A stretch of 64,000 nt of DNA from Conchocele bisecta (Eukaryota; Mollusca; Bivalvia; Lucinida; Thyasiridae): positions 60,067,968-60,131,967 of the forward strand of contig CM055273.1 of assembly GCA_029237695.1 (NCBI GenBank). Direction: 5' to 3'. How positions within the stretch are numbered: position 1 is the first letter of the stretch; every line of letters begins with the position of its first letter. The notes under the pieces are model-generated. The model did no database searches, was not told where the DNA came from, and was given only the letters and a program-made list of their open reading frames with translations. Made by a program: the position numbers and the translations under genes. This document shows positions 34,122 through 45,571 of the stretch, one piece after another.

Positions 34122-34219
34122 ATCACGACGGGCTATAAACTGCCCTCGTTTGGCAAGATCTCTAGATATGGGCAGACTATAAACAGCTATATACAACACC
34201 GCAAGGCTTCTGTGATTTT

Positions 34220-34435
34220 AACCCTTACAATTGTGAATGAAAATTTGACGTCTGCTGTTTGGTTTTTATTTTCCAGTTTTCGAAATGAAACTTGTATTGA
34301 CAGCGCTTGAGAATCGTCTCCAGTGGAAATGATTCTCATGGGCTGCCAATACGTGTTTTTTATGTAGACATATGATAATTGTGAAACAGTAAAAAAAACA
34401 GCAGATGACAATTGTTTCCCGCCTTTTAAGGGTTA
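34220..34435. repeat. Family B element (copy 3)
   Basis: TTAACCCTTACAATTGTGAA ... CCTTTTAAGGGTTAA. It lies about 100 bp after the FAR stop, possibly inside the 3' UTR. Confidence 0.8.
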
Positions 34436-34586
34436 ATACTATCTGAGCGTAAAATCTTGCAGTTTGATTGGTTTGAGTTTTGAGCTAAACCAATCAAACT
34501 TTGATTTGCAGTTGAGATTTAGGGCATATGCTCGGAAGTTTCATCGTTGACACTGATTATGATCAAATTTGCATGACATTTTAGTT

Positions 34587-34947
34587 ACAGAGCTCCAGAT
34601 AAGAAGGTGCGTATTGGCGTATTTTACGCAGTTCTTTTAGCTGAATACGCATTGATTATCAAAAGTGGGAGTATAAAATACGCACAGCAATGTGAAAATA
34701 CGCATTGAATTTCAAATTGAGTAGTGAAAATACTGTCATAGAGTTGAAAATTCACTTAGTTGAGCTACAAAAAGTGTTTGCTTTTTGCAGCTCAATTAAG
34801 TGAATGTTTCTATTTGTTATATATTTTTTCTCATTTGTTCCCTGTTTAGTAATGAAAAAAATCAATATTTGTAAAAGTAAAATAGGCAATGATTTTGAAA
34901 TCAGGGGTTATAGTACGCTTTAGACACAAAGCTTATCTGGAGCCTGG
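34587..34947. repeat. Family E element (uninterrupted copy)
   Basis: AGCTCCAGATAAGAAGGTGC ... AAAGCTTATCTGGAGC, with TTGAGCTGCAAA-type hairpin centre. Confidence 0.8.
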
Positions 34948-35368
34948 AGCTTTGTAGTTACACATTTAACCAGTACGAATAGTGCCGTCCGAAACCGAGA
35001 AATCTGTATTATTTCTGGGTTAAAAATATGACACATGACAATTTCTTGTAAGATGATTTTTATATGTATTCATACTTGAGCCGCTCGCTGATGAAGGGGA
35101 GCTTATAATGTTTCCAACTGTCTTTTTTGTCAACCAGCAGGTCATTATCCCCTCGCTGATGGGCAAGAGGGGATATAGCGTTAGTCCATGTACGTACATG
35201 CGTGCACACTTACGTTAGTGATACCTTTCATTTTCAATAACTTCTCACCGATTTTGATAATATTTGGCTTTGTTTTTTGTTTGTTTCTTATTATCAAGAC
35301 TGCCAGTGAGGGGATTAGCCTCATAATAATGATGCCCCTGTTTATATTGTAGAAATAGGAATAATATT

Positions 35369-35936
35369 TAACGCTAAACAACTTTTGACGTTTGTCGTTT
35401 ATGTTTCATCCAAATTTTCTTGATGAAAACGTTTCGACAGCCCTTGAGAATTACAATTCTCATGTTCTGTCAAAACCATGTCTTTTCTTAAAAAATAATT
35501 TATTAAGATTAAAAATAGCAGCAATGCAACCATATTCAGTTACCACATTTTAAAAGTTAAAGATATGTAGATGGCAAAGTATGTCTACTTGATGAATTAA
35601 TGACAAACATTGCTTATACTCGGGAGTAAACTTTAGTATTTTAGCCTGGCTATAGAATTATGTACTCTTTCGCCATTGTTGTTTACCAAAAAATGTGATA
35701 TTTCTGGCATTGCATATTTCAGCACATTAGCCCTGACAATGCTGAATTAATTTGTGTCGTCTGCTGAATATTTTTCCATTTTTCTCATCAAAAACTTGGT
35801 TTGGCAGCACTTTAGAATCATTTCCAATGGAAATGATTCTAAAATGCTGCCAAACCATGTTTTTTACTGAGAGAAAAGACAAAATATGAATTATCAGCAG
35901 ACGACTATTTTCGGTTCCCACATTCTAAGGGTTAAT
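35369..35936. repeat. Two family B elements
   Basis: A degraded copy at about 35369-35560 (GACAGCCCTTGAGAATTACA centre) is followed by a good copy at 35729-35934 (TAGCCCTGACAATGCTGAAT ... TTCTAAGGGTTAA). Confidence 0.75.
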
Positions 35937-35939
35937 GTC

Positions 35940-37164
35940 ATATACAGAACATTTTGTTGACTTTCGAAATCAATATTGGCAAAGAACAGTGACAAGAGAA
36001 ACAATTCTAAAGACAGTATTATTTATTTACCATGTGTGCCAGAAAAAGCCATAATTTGGCATTTTAGCCCAAGCCTGATACAGTTGTCTATTTTCACACG
36101 GGCATTTATTCCTGTAAATGGTTTTACAAATATGCAAACTGACCAAATCTGTTGTGTTTTTTTTCATGAATATCAGTTAAAAACAGATTTGGTAAGTATA
36201 AAACGTTGGAACATTTCTAGGTCTGTTATCCAATCTTCGGATTAGTTTATCATTTTAAATAGCAATAATGTCACTATAAAACAGCAATTTATTACAGTTT
36301 TAGCTTTAACCCTTTGAAACCCTAAGTAACTGGAAAGGATTTTGATACGTTAATTTTGCAACCAATCCAATCGTCGAAAATTATTATCAGACAACCTGTA
36401 GTCCATTTATGAAAAGGGGGTGTTTTTGTTCTAAAAAATATGAAAATCATTTGCAATATGTGCAGATCCTGATGAGACGGCGGCTCATCTGGTGTTCATC
36501 TACACGTTTGGCCAATACCACCGGCTCATCTGGATCTACACGTTTGGCCAATACCACTATACAGGCATGTGGTGTTGAAAGGGTTAAATTGTAGTCGAGA
36601 ACATTCATTTTTTTCTTCACCAAGGTACATGTTGTTATCCATCATTTGAATGACCCTCGTATGATGATTTGCTTGAATGGTCAAAAGAAGCACTTTCTTG
36701 GTGAAAATATGCTTGCAAAAAACCTGGTATTTTAGGTATTTTTTGCCTCTGACAGTGACTCAACCATACAAAATGGGCTTATTGAGTCTGCGCCTGGTGT
36801 GGCCCCCACCCAGTTCACAATTCAGTCCCGGTATTGGGTAATAATATGATTAAGAAATTGTGGCAATTTCAAAATATGTGCCAGTAAACCAAATTATTTT
36901 CTACCTATTATTTCATCTAATATAACCTTTGTACATTGTACCTCGTAAACGCAATTTTGCTGAAAACGTATAAAAGCTGAGTGATTACATGGTGTGTATT
37001 TTCATTTTCAGCATGTTTGAGAAAAATACACGTGTTAGTAAGATTAAATATACCGGTACCAGTGTGTTCAGCATGAAAATTCACATTCCATAGGCATTAT
37101 CTGATGAAATGTTTACAAAATTATTTATCGTATATACCGTAGTTCCATCTGACAGCAGATCTTG
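35940..37164. repeat. Family L (36308-36585, inverted) and family M (36625-36710) elements; rest unassigned
   Basis: TAACCCTTTGAAACCCTAAG ... GTTGAAAGGGTTAAAT is an inverted family L copy with an internal direct repeat (GGCTCATCTGG... TACACGTTTGGCCAATACCA twice). A diverged family M hairpin follows. 36720-37160 shows nothing I can name. Confidence 0.65.
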
Positions 37165-37300
37165 TCTTGCCCATTGAAAATATCCCATTACCCCCACCGA
37201 CCTGTTGTACTGTACGCAGCTTATTCTATAGATAACGTACCGTATAGTACAACACGACAGTATGTAATAGAACTTTTTCAATAGACATTTTTTTATGTCA
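37165..37300. repeat. Diverged copy of the 24893-25032 palindrome
   Basis: CCCATTGAAAATATCCCATT ... GTACTGTACG / CGTACCGTATAGTAC ... TTTTTCAATAGACATTT. Confidence 0.75.
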
Positions 37301-37610
37301 CACACCCGAGTCTTCCACCTGTGACATGACGCCCCACATTGGCTGATCAGGGCTTACTGTACATTGTAAAGTGCACAGGTTCGACATGGTGATAACATGG
37401 TGCAATAAAAACATTTGTAGTCATGTTTTGTCATTGTATTTATTACCAAGGCCTTGAAAATACATACAGTGACTAAACGATGGCTCCAAATATATTTTTT
37501 TTCTGCATGTCTATAACAGTATTGTGTATTATCCTATCACCATGCCGACTGCCTGTGATTGAGTTGGGAGAAAGTTTTCCATGCCGCTGATGTTCACCTA
37601 GATATCTATC

Positions 37611-37908
37611 TGTAGCCTATTTCACCAACATTGCAAAGTATATTTATCTAGTAAAGTATACTTTGAGATTTATTTTTCCCCGAAATGCATTATTTCATAT
37701 AGAACTAACAACTGCATATATTTGATGGCTGTGATAATGTAATAAATTCAGTATAATAAAAATCAATAAATTTATCCTTAAATTGAAAATGTCTCCCTCA
37801 AAGTATACTTTGCTAGATAAGTCTACTTTGCTAGATAAGTCTTTGCTAGATAAGTATACTTTGCTAGATAAGTATACTTTGCAATGTTGGTGAAATTGGC
37901 TACTGGTT
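37611..37908. repeat. Family A element (copy 3) with amplified terminal motif
   Basis: GTAGCCTATTTCACCAACAT ... TTGGTGAAATTGGCTACT. On the right side the CTTTGCTAGATAAGTATA motif is tandemly repeated four times, against two in other copies. Confidence 0.83.
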
Positions 37909-38184
37909 GTTTGAGTGTTCTAGCTGATCAGTCTGTTCATTTGTCATAAACTCTATATGCTCGCTTTGTAGTGGCAGGTCACATATCATGGATCGCTGCA
38001 TATAGTTGTGGATGTGACTGGTGAAATGGGGCTTATGACATTTGTGACCAGTGTAGACCCAGATCAGCCTGCAGGAGAGCGTTAACAGATCAAAGCGAGG
38101 CTGGCGACAAATCGAACAAGTCTCAGTTTTCTAGTTACAGCCATATGAGACGAATCATATGATTTTGTAACTTATGTATACAAA

Positions 38185-38370
38185 ATTACGATATTTTCCG
38201 TAAATGAAGTCGGAAGTTGATGAAACGCTCAGAGCAAATTTGGAATAGAATTCCGCATCTGGTCTGAAAATTGTGCCAACTTCCGACTTCATTTACAGAA
38301 AACATTGCAGTTTCTGTAAATATTTTTCATTAAAAATTGCACATCTTAGGTACAAAATCACAAGGCGTCT
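38185..38370. repeat. Family J element (copy 2)
   Basis: TTTCCGTAAATGAAGTCGGA AGTTG ... CAACTTCCGACTTCATTTAC inverted arms; right end TCTTAGGTACAAAATC. Confidence 0.75.
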
Positions 38371-38561
38371 CGTACCATAATTATATACATATAGTCCAGT
38401 CTTGTAAATTAATTAACAAACTTTGAAAATCACATGTAACCCCCCTTAGAGGTACTTCCGTGGCTTCCTTTATGTTTGCCAATGCAGCAGGTTAAATGCG
38501 GGATCGAACCCGTTGGCCCGGCCTTAAATGACCTTTAAGCTGTTAATGGGCCCGTTAATAT

Positions 38562-39197
38562 AGGAATGAATGGCCTTTTTGTGGAATTTATCGGGGTATA
38601 AACTTGGAAAAGTCGCGGGAATACTGGACGAAGGCCACAAAAAGGCCATTCATTCCTTATAATTCCGCCCCGTTGGCTTTCTTGTATGTGAGAGTTGAGT
38701 CAGGCTATGCCCCATATATAAAAGTAAGATTAGCGCTAATCCTATTACTTTTAGGGGATGGGATAAATGATGCTGGTGTGGCGAGGGTCTGGCACCAGAT
38801 CAGGTTGTTCTAATTTCAAGACTGAATATATATTTTGATTGTAAATATTGAGTTCTGAAGTTGGGATTTACCCCCATCGAACAGGTGGATACGGGACACG
38901 ACCCTGTTGACCCGTCTGCGTGTAGACTCCCTGAGGCTTGTACCTCTATGTCAGAAAAGCGGACGTTAAAACCTATTCACTCACTCACTCCTTATAATTC
39001 CAGCATTTGAAATAAATTCATCAAGAAAATGTGTTTATTTTCCGTTTTCTTAAGAATTATTTTAACTGCGCCTCACGGTTACGGAAAGTAGTTTGGTGTG
39101 GGAGTTTACTGGGATATAAATTTTGGACAGAGACTTGCTACAGGCCAATCAAATGTTAGGGAATTGTGTAAATATTTTTGTGCTGGAATTATATACC
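38562..39197. repeat. Family F element (copy 4) interrupted by a family I SINE-like copy
   Basis: TAGGAATGAATGGCCTTTTT ... AAGGCCATTCATTCCTTATA ends near 38664. Family I sequence (TTGGCTTTCTTGTATGTGAG ... CACTCACTC) fills 38668-38990. The F body then resumes (CCTTATAATTCCAGCATTTG ... TTTTTGTGCTGGAATTAT). A short family H tail precedes at 38470-38558. Confidence 0.78.
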
Positions 39198-39625
39198 TAT
39201 TTTCCATTTTTATCATCAAAACATGCTTTGACAGCACTTTAGAATAATTTACAACATACATGTTTTGACAGCACTTCAGAATCATTTCCAATATGTTTTA
39301 TTGAGAAATAAGGCAAGATATAAAAGCAACAGCAGGCGACAATTGTTGTGTGCAGCGGTCTAAGGGTTAAGTTTGGTATATGAGGCAAGTCCTGTGATTT
39401 TGTAACGAAGAAGTGTATATTTTCATGAAAAATATTTTCAGAAACATTGATATTTGCTGTAAATGACATCCGAAGTCGACTGTTTTTTTATAGCAAATGT
39501 TTAATTCTATCATGCATTTGCTCTGAACATTTTGTCCACTTTTACATCGTTTATGGAACATATCATAAATTTTGAAAGTATTTTTCATGCGATATTGCAC
39601 ATCTTCTTAGATACAAGATCGCATG
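39197..39625. repeat. Family B fragment (39197-39369) and family J element (39385-39625)
   Basis: Family B core TTTGACAGCACTTTAGAATA and TCTAAGGGTTAAG end; family J arms GAAGTCGACTG..., TTAGATACAAGATCGCATGG. Confidence 0.68.
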
Positions 39626-39750
39626 GCTTGTTTGATTGATAGGGAGTTGGACGCCCTATAACGTCTGTGATTGCTGTCGAATATGTTTTACAATTACAAA
39701 TACCAAATATTTTACATTCGCTTTACATTTACACCAACTTGTGTTATTAT

Positions 39751-40075
39751 ACCCCCCCCCCCCCCTCCCCGACATACAAAGTATGTTGAGAGTATATAGT
39801 GTTTGTCATTCCGTCCGTCTGTTCATCCGTCCCATTTGCGTTAAAGTCTTTGGGTACCCATTATCTCTGTACAGGTAACTCAGATTGACTTCAAGCTTCA
39901 TATACTTCCTGATCATCATCCATATTTTCATTCCATACCACACCCATGCGGCCTTCGTGTCCAGAAATTTGCGTTATTTTTTTTTTTAAATATTTGCGTT
40001 AAAGTTATTGTTTGTGGGTCCAGGTGGCGGCCGGGAATATCCGTGAGCCTCTGCTCACTTGCTCTAGTTACATGT
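39751..40075 (+). repeat. Family O dispersed repeat (copy 2)
   Basis: A C-homopolymer precedes GACATACAAAGTATGTTGAG AGTATATAG ... GTCCAGGTGGCGGCCGGGAA ... CTGCTCACTTGCTCTAG. Confidence 0.72.
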
Positions 40076-40367
40076 ACTATATACAGGTATTTATACGGGC
40101 CACATTCTGGAACTGCCAAGCTTATTATCCTTGCAATCAGTGGAGACCCAAGCCAAGCTGCACCCAGGCTCTACACTGTTTGTATTGCAGTCAATGAGTC
40201 ATCTGTTAAGCATCCTGTGAATGAATATCAAACTGGATGATTGCTTGGGCTGATCAGTGTAAATACTAATCTAACCTGGTTTTGTCAGATTGTGCCCCAT
40301 ATGTGTTTATGACATCCATGTAATGCTGTTTTTGGATGGACTGAGAATAAATTTGCACTTATATGTC

Positions 40368-40515
40368 GCTGGAGAAATGGAGTTTTGCAACCAGTGTAGA
40401 TCCAGATCAGACTGTGCATCCACACTGTCTGATCTGGATCTGCCCCATTCGCCATTCCAATGAAACACTGCCGTGCTTCTAAAAAGCAAACAAAGATTAA
40501 AGTATGTAAAGAAGT
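40368..40515. repeat. Family K fragment
   Basis: CGCTGGAGAAATGGAGTTTT GCAACCAGTGTAGATCC ... ACTGTCTGATCTGGATCTGC. Confidence 0.6.
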
Positions 40516-40566
40516 GTGTGCTATTTGATCAGGACACAACATGATACATAGTGTAGATGATCATAT

Positions 40567-40856
40567 GTAGCCTATTTCACCAACATGGCAAAGTATACTT
40601 ATCTAGCAAAGTATACTTTGAGGGAGAAATTTTCAATTTTAGGATAAAGTCTATAAATTTTCATTATACTGAATTTATTACAGTATCACAGCCATTTTGG
40701 CTGTGATAATGTAATAAATTCTGTATAATAATTCTGCATACTTTTAATCACCAAATATATGCAACGGTTAGTTCTATATGAAATAAATGATTACTCCCTC
40801 AAAGTATACTTTGCTATATAAGTATACTTTGCAATTTTGAAATCGGCTACTGGAGT
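40567..40856. repeat. Family A element (copy 4)
   Basis: GTAGCCTATTTCACCAACAT ... TTGAAATCGGCTACTG with central GCCATTTTGGC. Confidence 0.85.
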
Positions 40857-40999
40857 ACAAGGACTGACCAGGATATACCCTATTCTGTCACAAAGTGGCC
40901 GGTATTTGTTGTATATAATATTACTGAAACATATCTCCATAACCTGCAAGTTGTGTGGCATTATGATTGTTAATCTTTTGAGCACATTCTTGAAATTGT

Positions 41000-41278
41000 T
41001 GTCCTTGAACAAATTGGGCTGTTTGACTGTCTCTCGGACAGTCTGGGTTTTTTATTGCAAGAACAGTCAAACAGTCTGATTTGTTCAAGAGACGGTCTGA
41101 TTTTTTTCAAGGACAATTTCGAGACAATGAAAAGGTCTGATTTTTTTCAAGGACAACTTCGAGACAATGAAACAGCCTGATTTTTTCAAGGACAACTTTC
41201 AGACTATGAAACAGCCTGATTTTTTTCAAGGACAACTTCGAGTCAGTGAAACAGCCCGATTTTTTCAAGGACAACCAA
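41000..41278 (+). repeat. Minisatellite, ~52-bp unit, about five copies
   Basis: Units read TCTGATTTTTTTCAAGGACA, then ACTTCGAGACAATGAAACAG; C/T variants give CCTGATT. The first unit is inverted: CTGTTTGACTGTC ... GACAGTC around 41024-41070. Confidence 0.85.
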
Positions 41279-41560
41279 TGATTTCAAACATGACAACTGG
41301 TGGCATCTCGGAAAGTTTCATAATCATGTGATCTCATGGCTCTGATATGGTAATAAATACAGATGGCATGATATATGAATCTGTGATTATTTCCATTAAA
41401 ATGTCTCTGTATTTTGCCCATATTGATTTAGAAAAACAACCAACATCTCCAAAAATGCTGTAAAACCTTTGTAAACATTTAGAATGTACTTGGTATTTTG
41501 ATAGAAGACATTATTATTTGCAGGAGACGGTTGTACCTATTAAGGCCTTAAAAAAAAAAA

Positions 41561-42338
41561 GGTTTGTTTCCTGTTACGGGCCCGAAAAAGATAGGGTCGG
41601 TAGGTAGGGATTTTTTTTACTGTATGTATCATTGTAATTTAGTCAGACCGGGTCGGGTGAATCCATTTTTGACACCGCTGTTAATATACCTACTGCCCTG
41701 TGGAAGAGAACAAAATGTAGGGGGTGGATGGGGGCGTGATCACCACAAAATGTAGGGAGGGTGATGAACAAAAGAAATGTAGGGGATGGACTGTGTCACA
41801 TGAATATCTCTTCCACAAGGGAGTATGTTTACTGGAATAGTCCAATATTGAAGCATTAATATTTGACAGGAAAAATAGTCAAAAGTCATAGTGTATCTAG
41901 AATCAATTGTTAGACACACTAAAGTAAACAATTACACAACTGTAACAACTATTTGTTTTCAAATTTCATGTCATATTAGGAAATAACTTATTTTCCCTTC
42001 AAAAATTTCATGCCGCGAAAACACATGACACACAATTCTAACGCTGTAAATGGCCAATACTTACAGAGCAAGTGGCCTTAAATGGCGTAGATTTGGTGTG
42101 GGCCATGTTATAAATGCCATTTATCGACGAGCCATGGTCTACCACCCGAATCTCGTTGACCTTGCACCAAAAACATCTCAGAGCAATCAAACTGTTGCTC
42201 TCGCCGGCCATGTTGGATACGGGACAGGTAAAAAACGCGGTCACGACAACATTTTCCGGGACCGATGTAAAATTGACAATAACAAAATTACAGTCGGGGG
42301 TAAAACTAGACGGTCGGTCGGGTAACAGGAAACAAACC
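41561..42338. mobile_element. ~0.78-kb inverted-terminal-repeat element
   Basis: Left end GGTTTGTTTCCTGTTACGGG; right end GGGTAACAGGAAACAAACC. An inner inverted pair (CCCTGTGGAAGAGA / TCTCTTCCACAAGGG) lies at 41697-41822. The right half contains an ORF (42050-42325) without recognisable domains. No target duplication was clear at the ends. Confidence 0.6.
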
Positions 42339-42439
42339 TCTTGTTTTTTTACGCCTATTAAATGTAGAAAGAACTTGTAACCAAATTTATTTGCATGTTA
42401 ATATAGTCATTTAATTACCTCTGTATCTGTATTATATTA

Positions 42440-42600
42440 TTTACTATTTTAATATTATATAATTTCACGACGAACCGTGATTCGAACTCGCGACCCAAAT
42501 GGCGGGCGGCACCTAGCACTACAGTGATTGTAGTACTACATGTAGGTGCTGATTCTGTTGCGGTCGCGGATTCGATCCAATGCAGACCTCTGCTCATAAG
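42440..42600 (-). repeat. tRNA-like inverted sequence
   Basis: On the - strand, GGGTCGCGAGTTCGAATCAC has B-box character and lies downstream of a degenerate A box. On the + strand, GGTCGCGGATTCGATCC mirrors it. This is a foldback of a tRNA-derived repeat; stems do not support a functional tRNA. Confidence 0.45.
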
Positions 42601-42682
42601 TCCAAGAATAATCTTTAAAATGTATCATTATTTATCGAAATTATCGTAAATAGGTGGCTTTGGCTGTGTTCAATATCCATTA

Positions 42683-42999
42683 TGCATCAGTCAATGTGAA
42701 TCCCCGCACCCCCCCCTCCGGGGGAGGGGCGGGGCTTTACCGGGGCATACACCAGGGCTTTTACCTTTCATGATGCCCCGCAGTGCGGGGACTTTACCGG
42801 GGCTTTTACAAATGGGCCGGGACACACCCCGGGGGCTTTACCGGGGTTTTAACCGGGCTTTACCTGGGCATACCCCGGGGCTTAACATTTCATGATGCCC
42901 CGCAGTGCGGGGCTTTTACCGGGGCTTTCACAGCAGCGAAAATATAAGCCCCGCTATTCCCCCGGAGGGGGGGTGCGGGGACTTACATTGACTGATGCA
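42683..42999. mobile_element. 317-bp GC-rich palindromic MITE-like element
   Basis: Ends TGCATCAGTCAATGT and CATTGACTGATGCA. They are followed by CCCCGCACCCCCCCTCCGGG and its inverse. The interior repeats GGGGCTTTACCGGGGC and carries two copies of ATGATGCCCCGCAGTGCGGG. The GC content is extreme against AT-rich flanks. Confidence 0.85.
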
Positions 43000-43061
43000 T
43001 TAGATGTTCCAAGTCACCTACCATGCTCTGTCTTGTATAAGAATAGTTTCCTCTATATATG

Positions 43062-43265
43062 AGACTTCATGTCATTTTGTACCTCTGTAGCCTATTTCAT
43101 CAACATTGCAAAGTATAAATGTTGTCAAAAGTTGACGAACGGTTCAGAGCAAATGTGGAATATTTTTTGTCAGCTTTCAACATCATTTACAGAAAATAAC
43201 AGTTTCTGTCAATAGTTTTCATGAAAAATCGCACATATTCTTAGGTACAAAATCACATGGTTTGT
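43062..43265. repeat. Family J element (copy 4) with a family A fragment
   Basis: TTTTGTACC at the left and TTCTTAGGTACAAAATCACA at the right. CTATTTCATCAACATTGCAA AGTATA at 43090-43118 is a family A end joined internally. Confidence 0.65.
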
Positions 43266-43826
43266 CTCATGATTTGGAAACTTCCAATGGCGATTGACAC
43301 AGAACAAATTGTTGGGACAATTCACATACATGTAGTTGGACTGAAGTTCATTCGTCTGGAACAGAACCAAGCTCTTTTTTTATTTATTAAATGTGCAATA
43401 ATGTAGTGTCCCCAAATATATCATCTCTTCACAGGAGAAGAATTCACATAAGTGTAAAAGCTTGTTTTCTAATCCTGTTCTCAATTGTATGTATGTATAT
43501 CTCACTTGCCATAACTAGAAATAAATATTGTTTAAACTAAATATAATTAACAAGATGCCTACGCAAAATAAACATATTAGTCAAAACACATTTTGGAAAA
43601 CCAATATTGGTTTACTGTGTTTATATTCCGGACTTGTCACTGTTTGGCGTAACTTTTAATGATGCAATTTATTCCGGTACTATTTTGAAATAATATATTT
43701 ATTTCCTGGATATATTTGTAAATCCAATAAAGCAAAAATTCATTGGATGAATTCCATTATAGGATTTACAAATAACAATGAAAGTTTCTGCCATTTAGAA
43801 GTCACCTTAAATCACATTGTAGCTTT
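43266..43826. other. No gene recognised
   Basis: AT-rich; one AATCCAATAAAG / TTTATTGG-like hairpin around 43720-43775 (TTTGTAAATCCAATAA ... TTATAGGATTTACAAAT). Confidence 0.4.
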
Positions 43827-44072
43827 TAACCCTAAGACCGCTATCTTAATTTTTGTTGTTGTCTGCTGTTTATTTTCTACTTTCCAGTTTTATCATCAAA
43901 AACATGCTTTGACAGCACTTTAGAATAATTTACAACATGCTTTGATAGCACTTCAGAATCATTTCCAAATGATTCTGAAGTGCTGTCAAACCATATTTTT
44001 ATTGAGAAAAAGGCAAGGTATAAAAACAACATCAGACGACAATTGTTGTTAGTAGCGGTCTAAGGGTTAATA
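43827..44072. repeat. Family B element
   Basis: TTAACCCTAAGACCGCTATC ... GCGGTCTAAGGGTTAA. Confidence 0.82.
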
Positions 44073-44209
44073 TATTTCTTTAATAATATTAATTTTGTTT
44101 ATCGATTCATTACAGCACCAGTTTCATTTAATATATTTGATTTCTGCATACCTGTCTAGTTTTCTTGTAATTTAACCAGTAATTATAACCAGTAATTAAT
44201 CCCGACTGG

Positions 44210-44436
44210 AAACCTGGTTTGGCCCTCACGTACGTCTTTTGCATTTTTGTATGCTACAGTTGAATCTGGTTATACCCCTTATTTGAGTATTACGATTATT
44301 CACAATACTATTACTTTTAGGGGAACGGGTCAAGTGACTTTGGTGTGGTATGGACCTGGCACCAGGTCAGGTTATTCTAATTTCAGGGCTGAATATATAT
44401 TTATTTCAATGTAAGTATTGCGTTCTGATTCCTTAG
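44210..44436 (+). repeat. Family H SINE-like fragment
   Basis: CTGGTTTGGCCCTCACGTAC ... TCAGGTTATTCTAATTTCAG GGCTGAATATATA. Confidence 0.68.
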
Positions 44437-45412
44437 TTATGGGCCCCGTGCAGGCACCGGGGCGGGATCAACTGATCCTGAGAATAGTGCTGCAGTAGCC
44501 ATTGCTTGTCGTAAAAGGCGACTAAACTGGCTTAACGATTGGGTTCATACTTTCCGGAACCCACTATACCGGATTTGGCCCTCATGTACATTTTTGGCTT
44601 TCTTGTATGTGAGAGTTGAGTCGGGCTATGCCCCATATATAAAAGTAAGATTAGCGCTAATCCTATTACTTTTAGGGGATGGGATAAATGATGCTGGTGT
44701 GGCGAGGGCCTGGCACCAGATCAGGTTGTTCTAATTTCAGGACTGAATATATATTTTGATTGTAAATATTGAGTTCTGAAGTTGGGATTTACCCCCCTTG
44801 GACAGGTGGATATGGGACTCGACCCCGTTGACCCGTCTGCGTGTAGACTCCCTGAGGCTTGTACCTCTATGTCAGAAAAGCGGACGTTAAACCCTATTCA
44901 CTCACTCACTCACTCCTTAGTTATGGGCCCCGTGCAGGCACCGGGGCGGGATCAACTGATCCTGAGAATAGTGCTGCAGTAGCCATTGCTTGTCGTAAAA
45001 GGCGACTAAACTGGCTTAACGATTGGGTTCATACTTTCCGGAACCCACTATACCGGATTTGGCCCTCATGTACATTTTTGGCTTTCTTGTATGTGAGAGT
45101 TGAGTCGGGCTATGCCCCATATATAAAAGTAAGATTAGCGCTAATCCTATTACTTTTAGGGGATGGGATAAATGATGCTGGTGTGGCGAGGGCCTGGCAC
45201 CAGATCAGGTTGTTCTAATTTCAGGACTGAATATATATTTTGATTGTAAATATTGAGTTCTGAAGTTGGGATTTACCCCCCTTGGACAGGTGGATATGGG
45301 ACTCGACCCCGTTGACCCGTCTGCGTGTAGACTCACTGAGGCTTGTACCTCTATGTCAGAAAAGCGGACGTTAAACCATATTCACTCACTCACTCACTCA
45401 CTCCTTAGTTAT
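44437..45412 (+). mobile_element. Two tandem family I SINE-like elements (44437-44913 and 44914-45412)
   Basis: Each unit runs CCTTAGTTATGGGCCCCGTG CAGGCACCGGGGCGGGATCA ... ATTGCTTGTCGTAAAAGGCG ACTAA ... CGGACGTTAAACCCTATTCA, ending in (CACT)n. The two copies are almost identical, joined head-to-tail at the (CACT)n CCTTAGTTATGG junction; period ~478 bp. Further copies: 48029-48515 and partial 38668-38990. Confidence 0.82.
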
Positions 45413-45571
45413 GGATGTACGATGATGGATTGTTACTATCAGAAGGGGCCAGGGCAAGAAGGGCCCCCCCCCCCCCCCCCGAGTCCATAAGGGGACTTAG
45501 CCCCTTTGTTATGGTTGTATAACAATGGTTGATCCTGATCTACAGCCACATACACATTGTTTAGTAATGGT

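Noticed and set aside
42050..42380. ORFs in the right half of the 41.56-42.34-kb element as a possible transposase
   Set aside because: Two overlapping frames, neither with catalytic or DNA-binding motifs; the element is too short to be autonomous.
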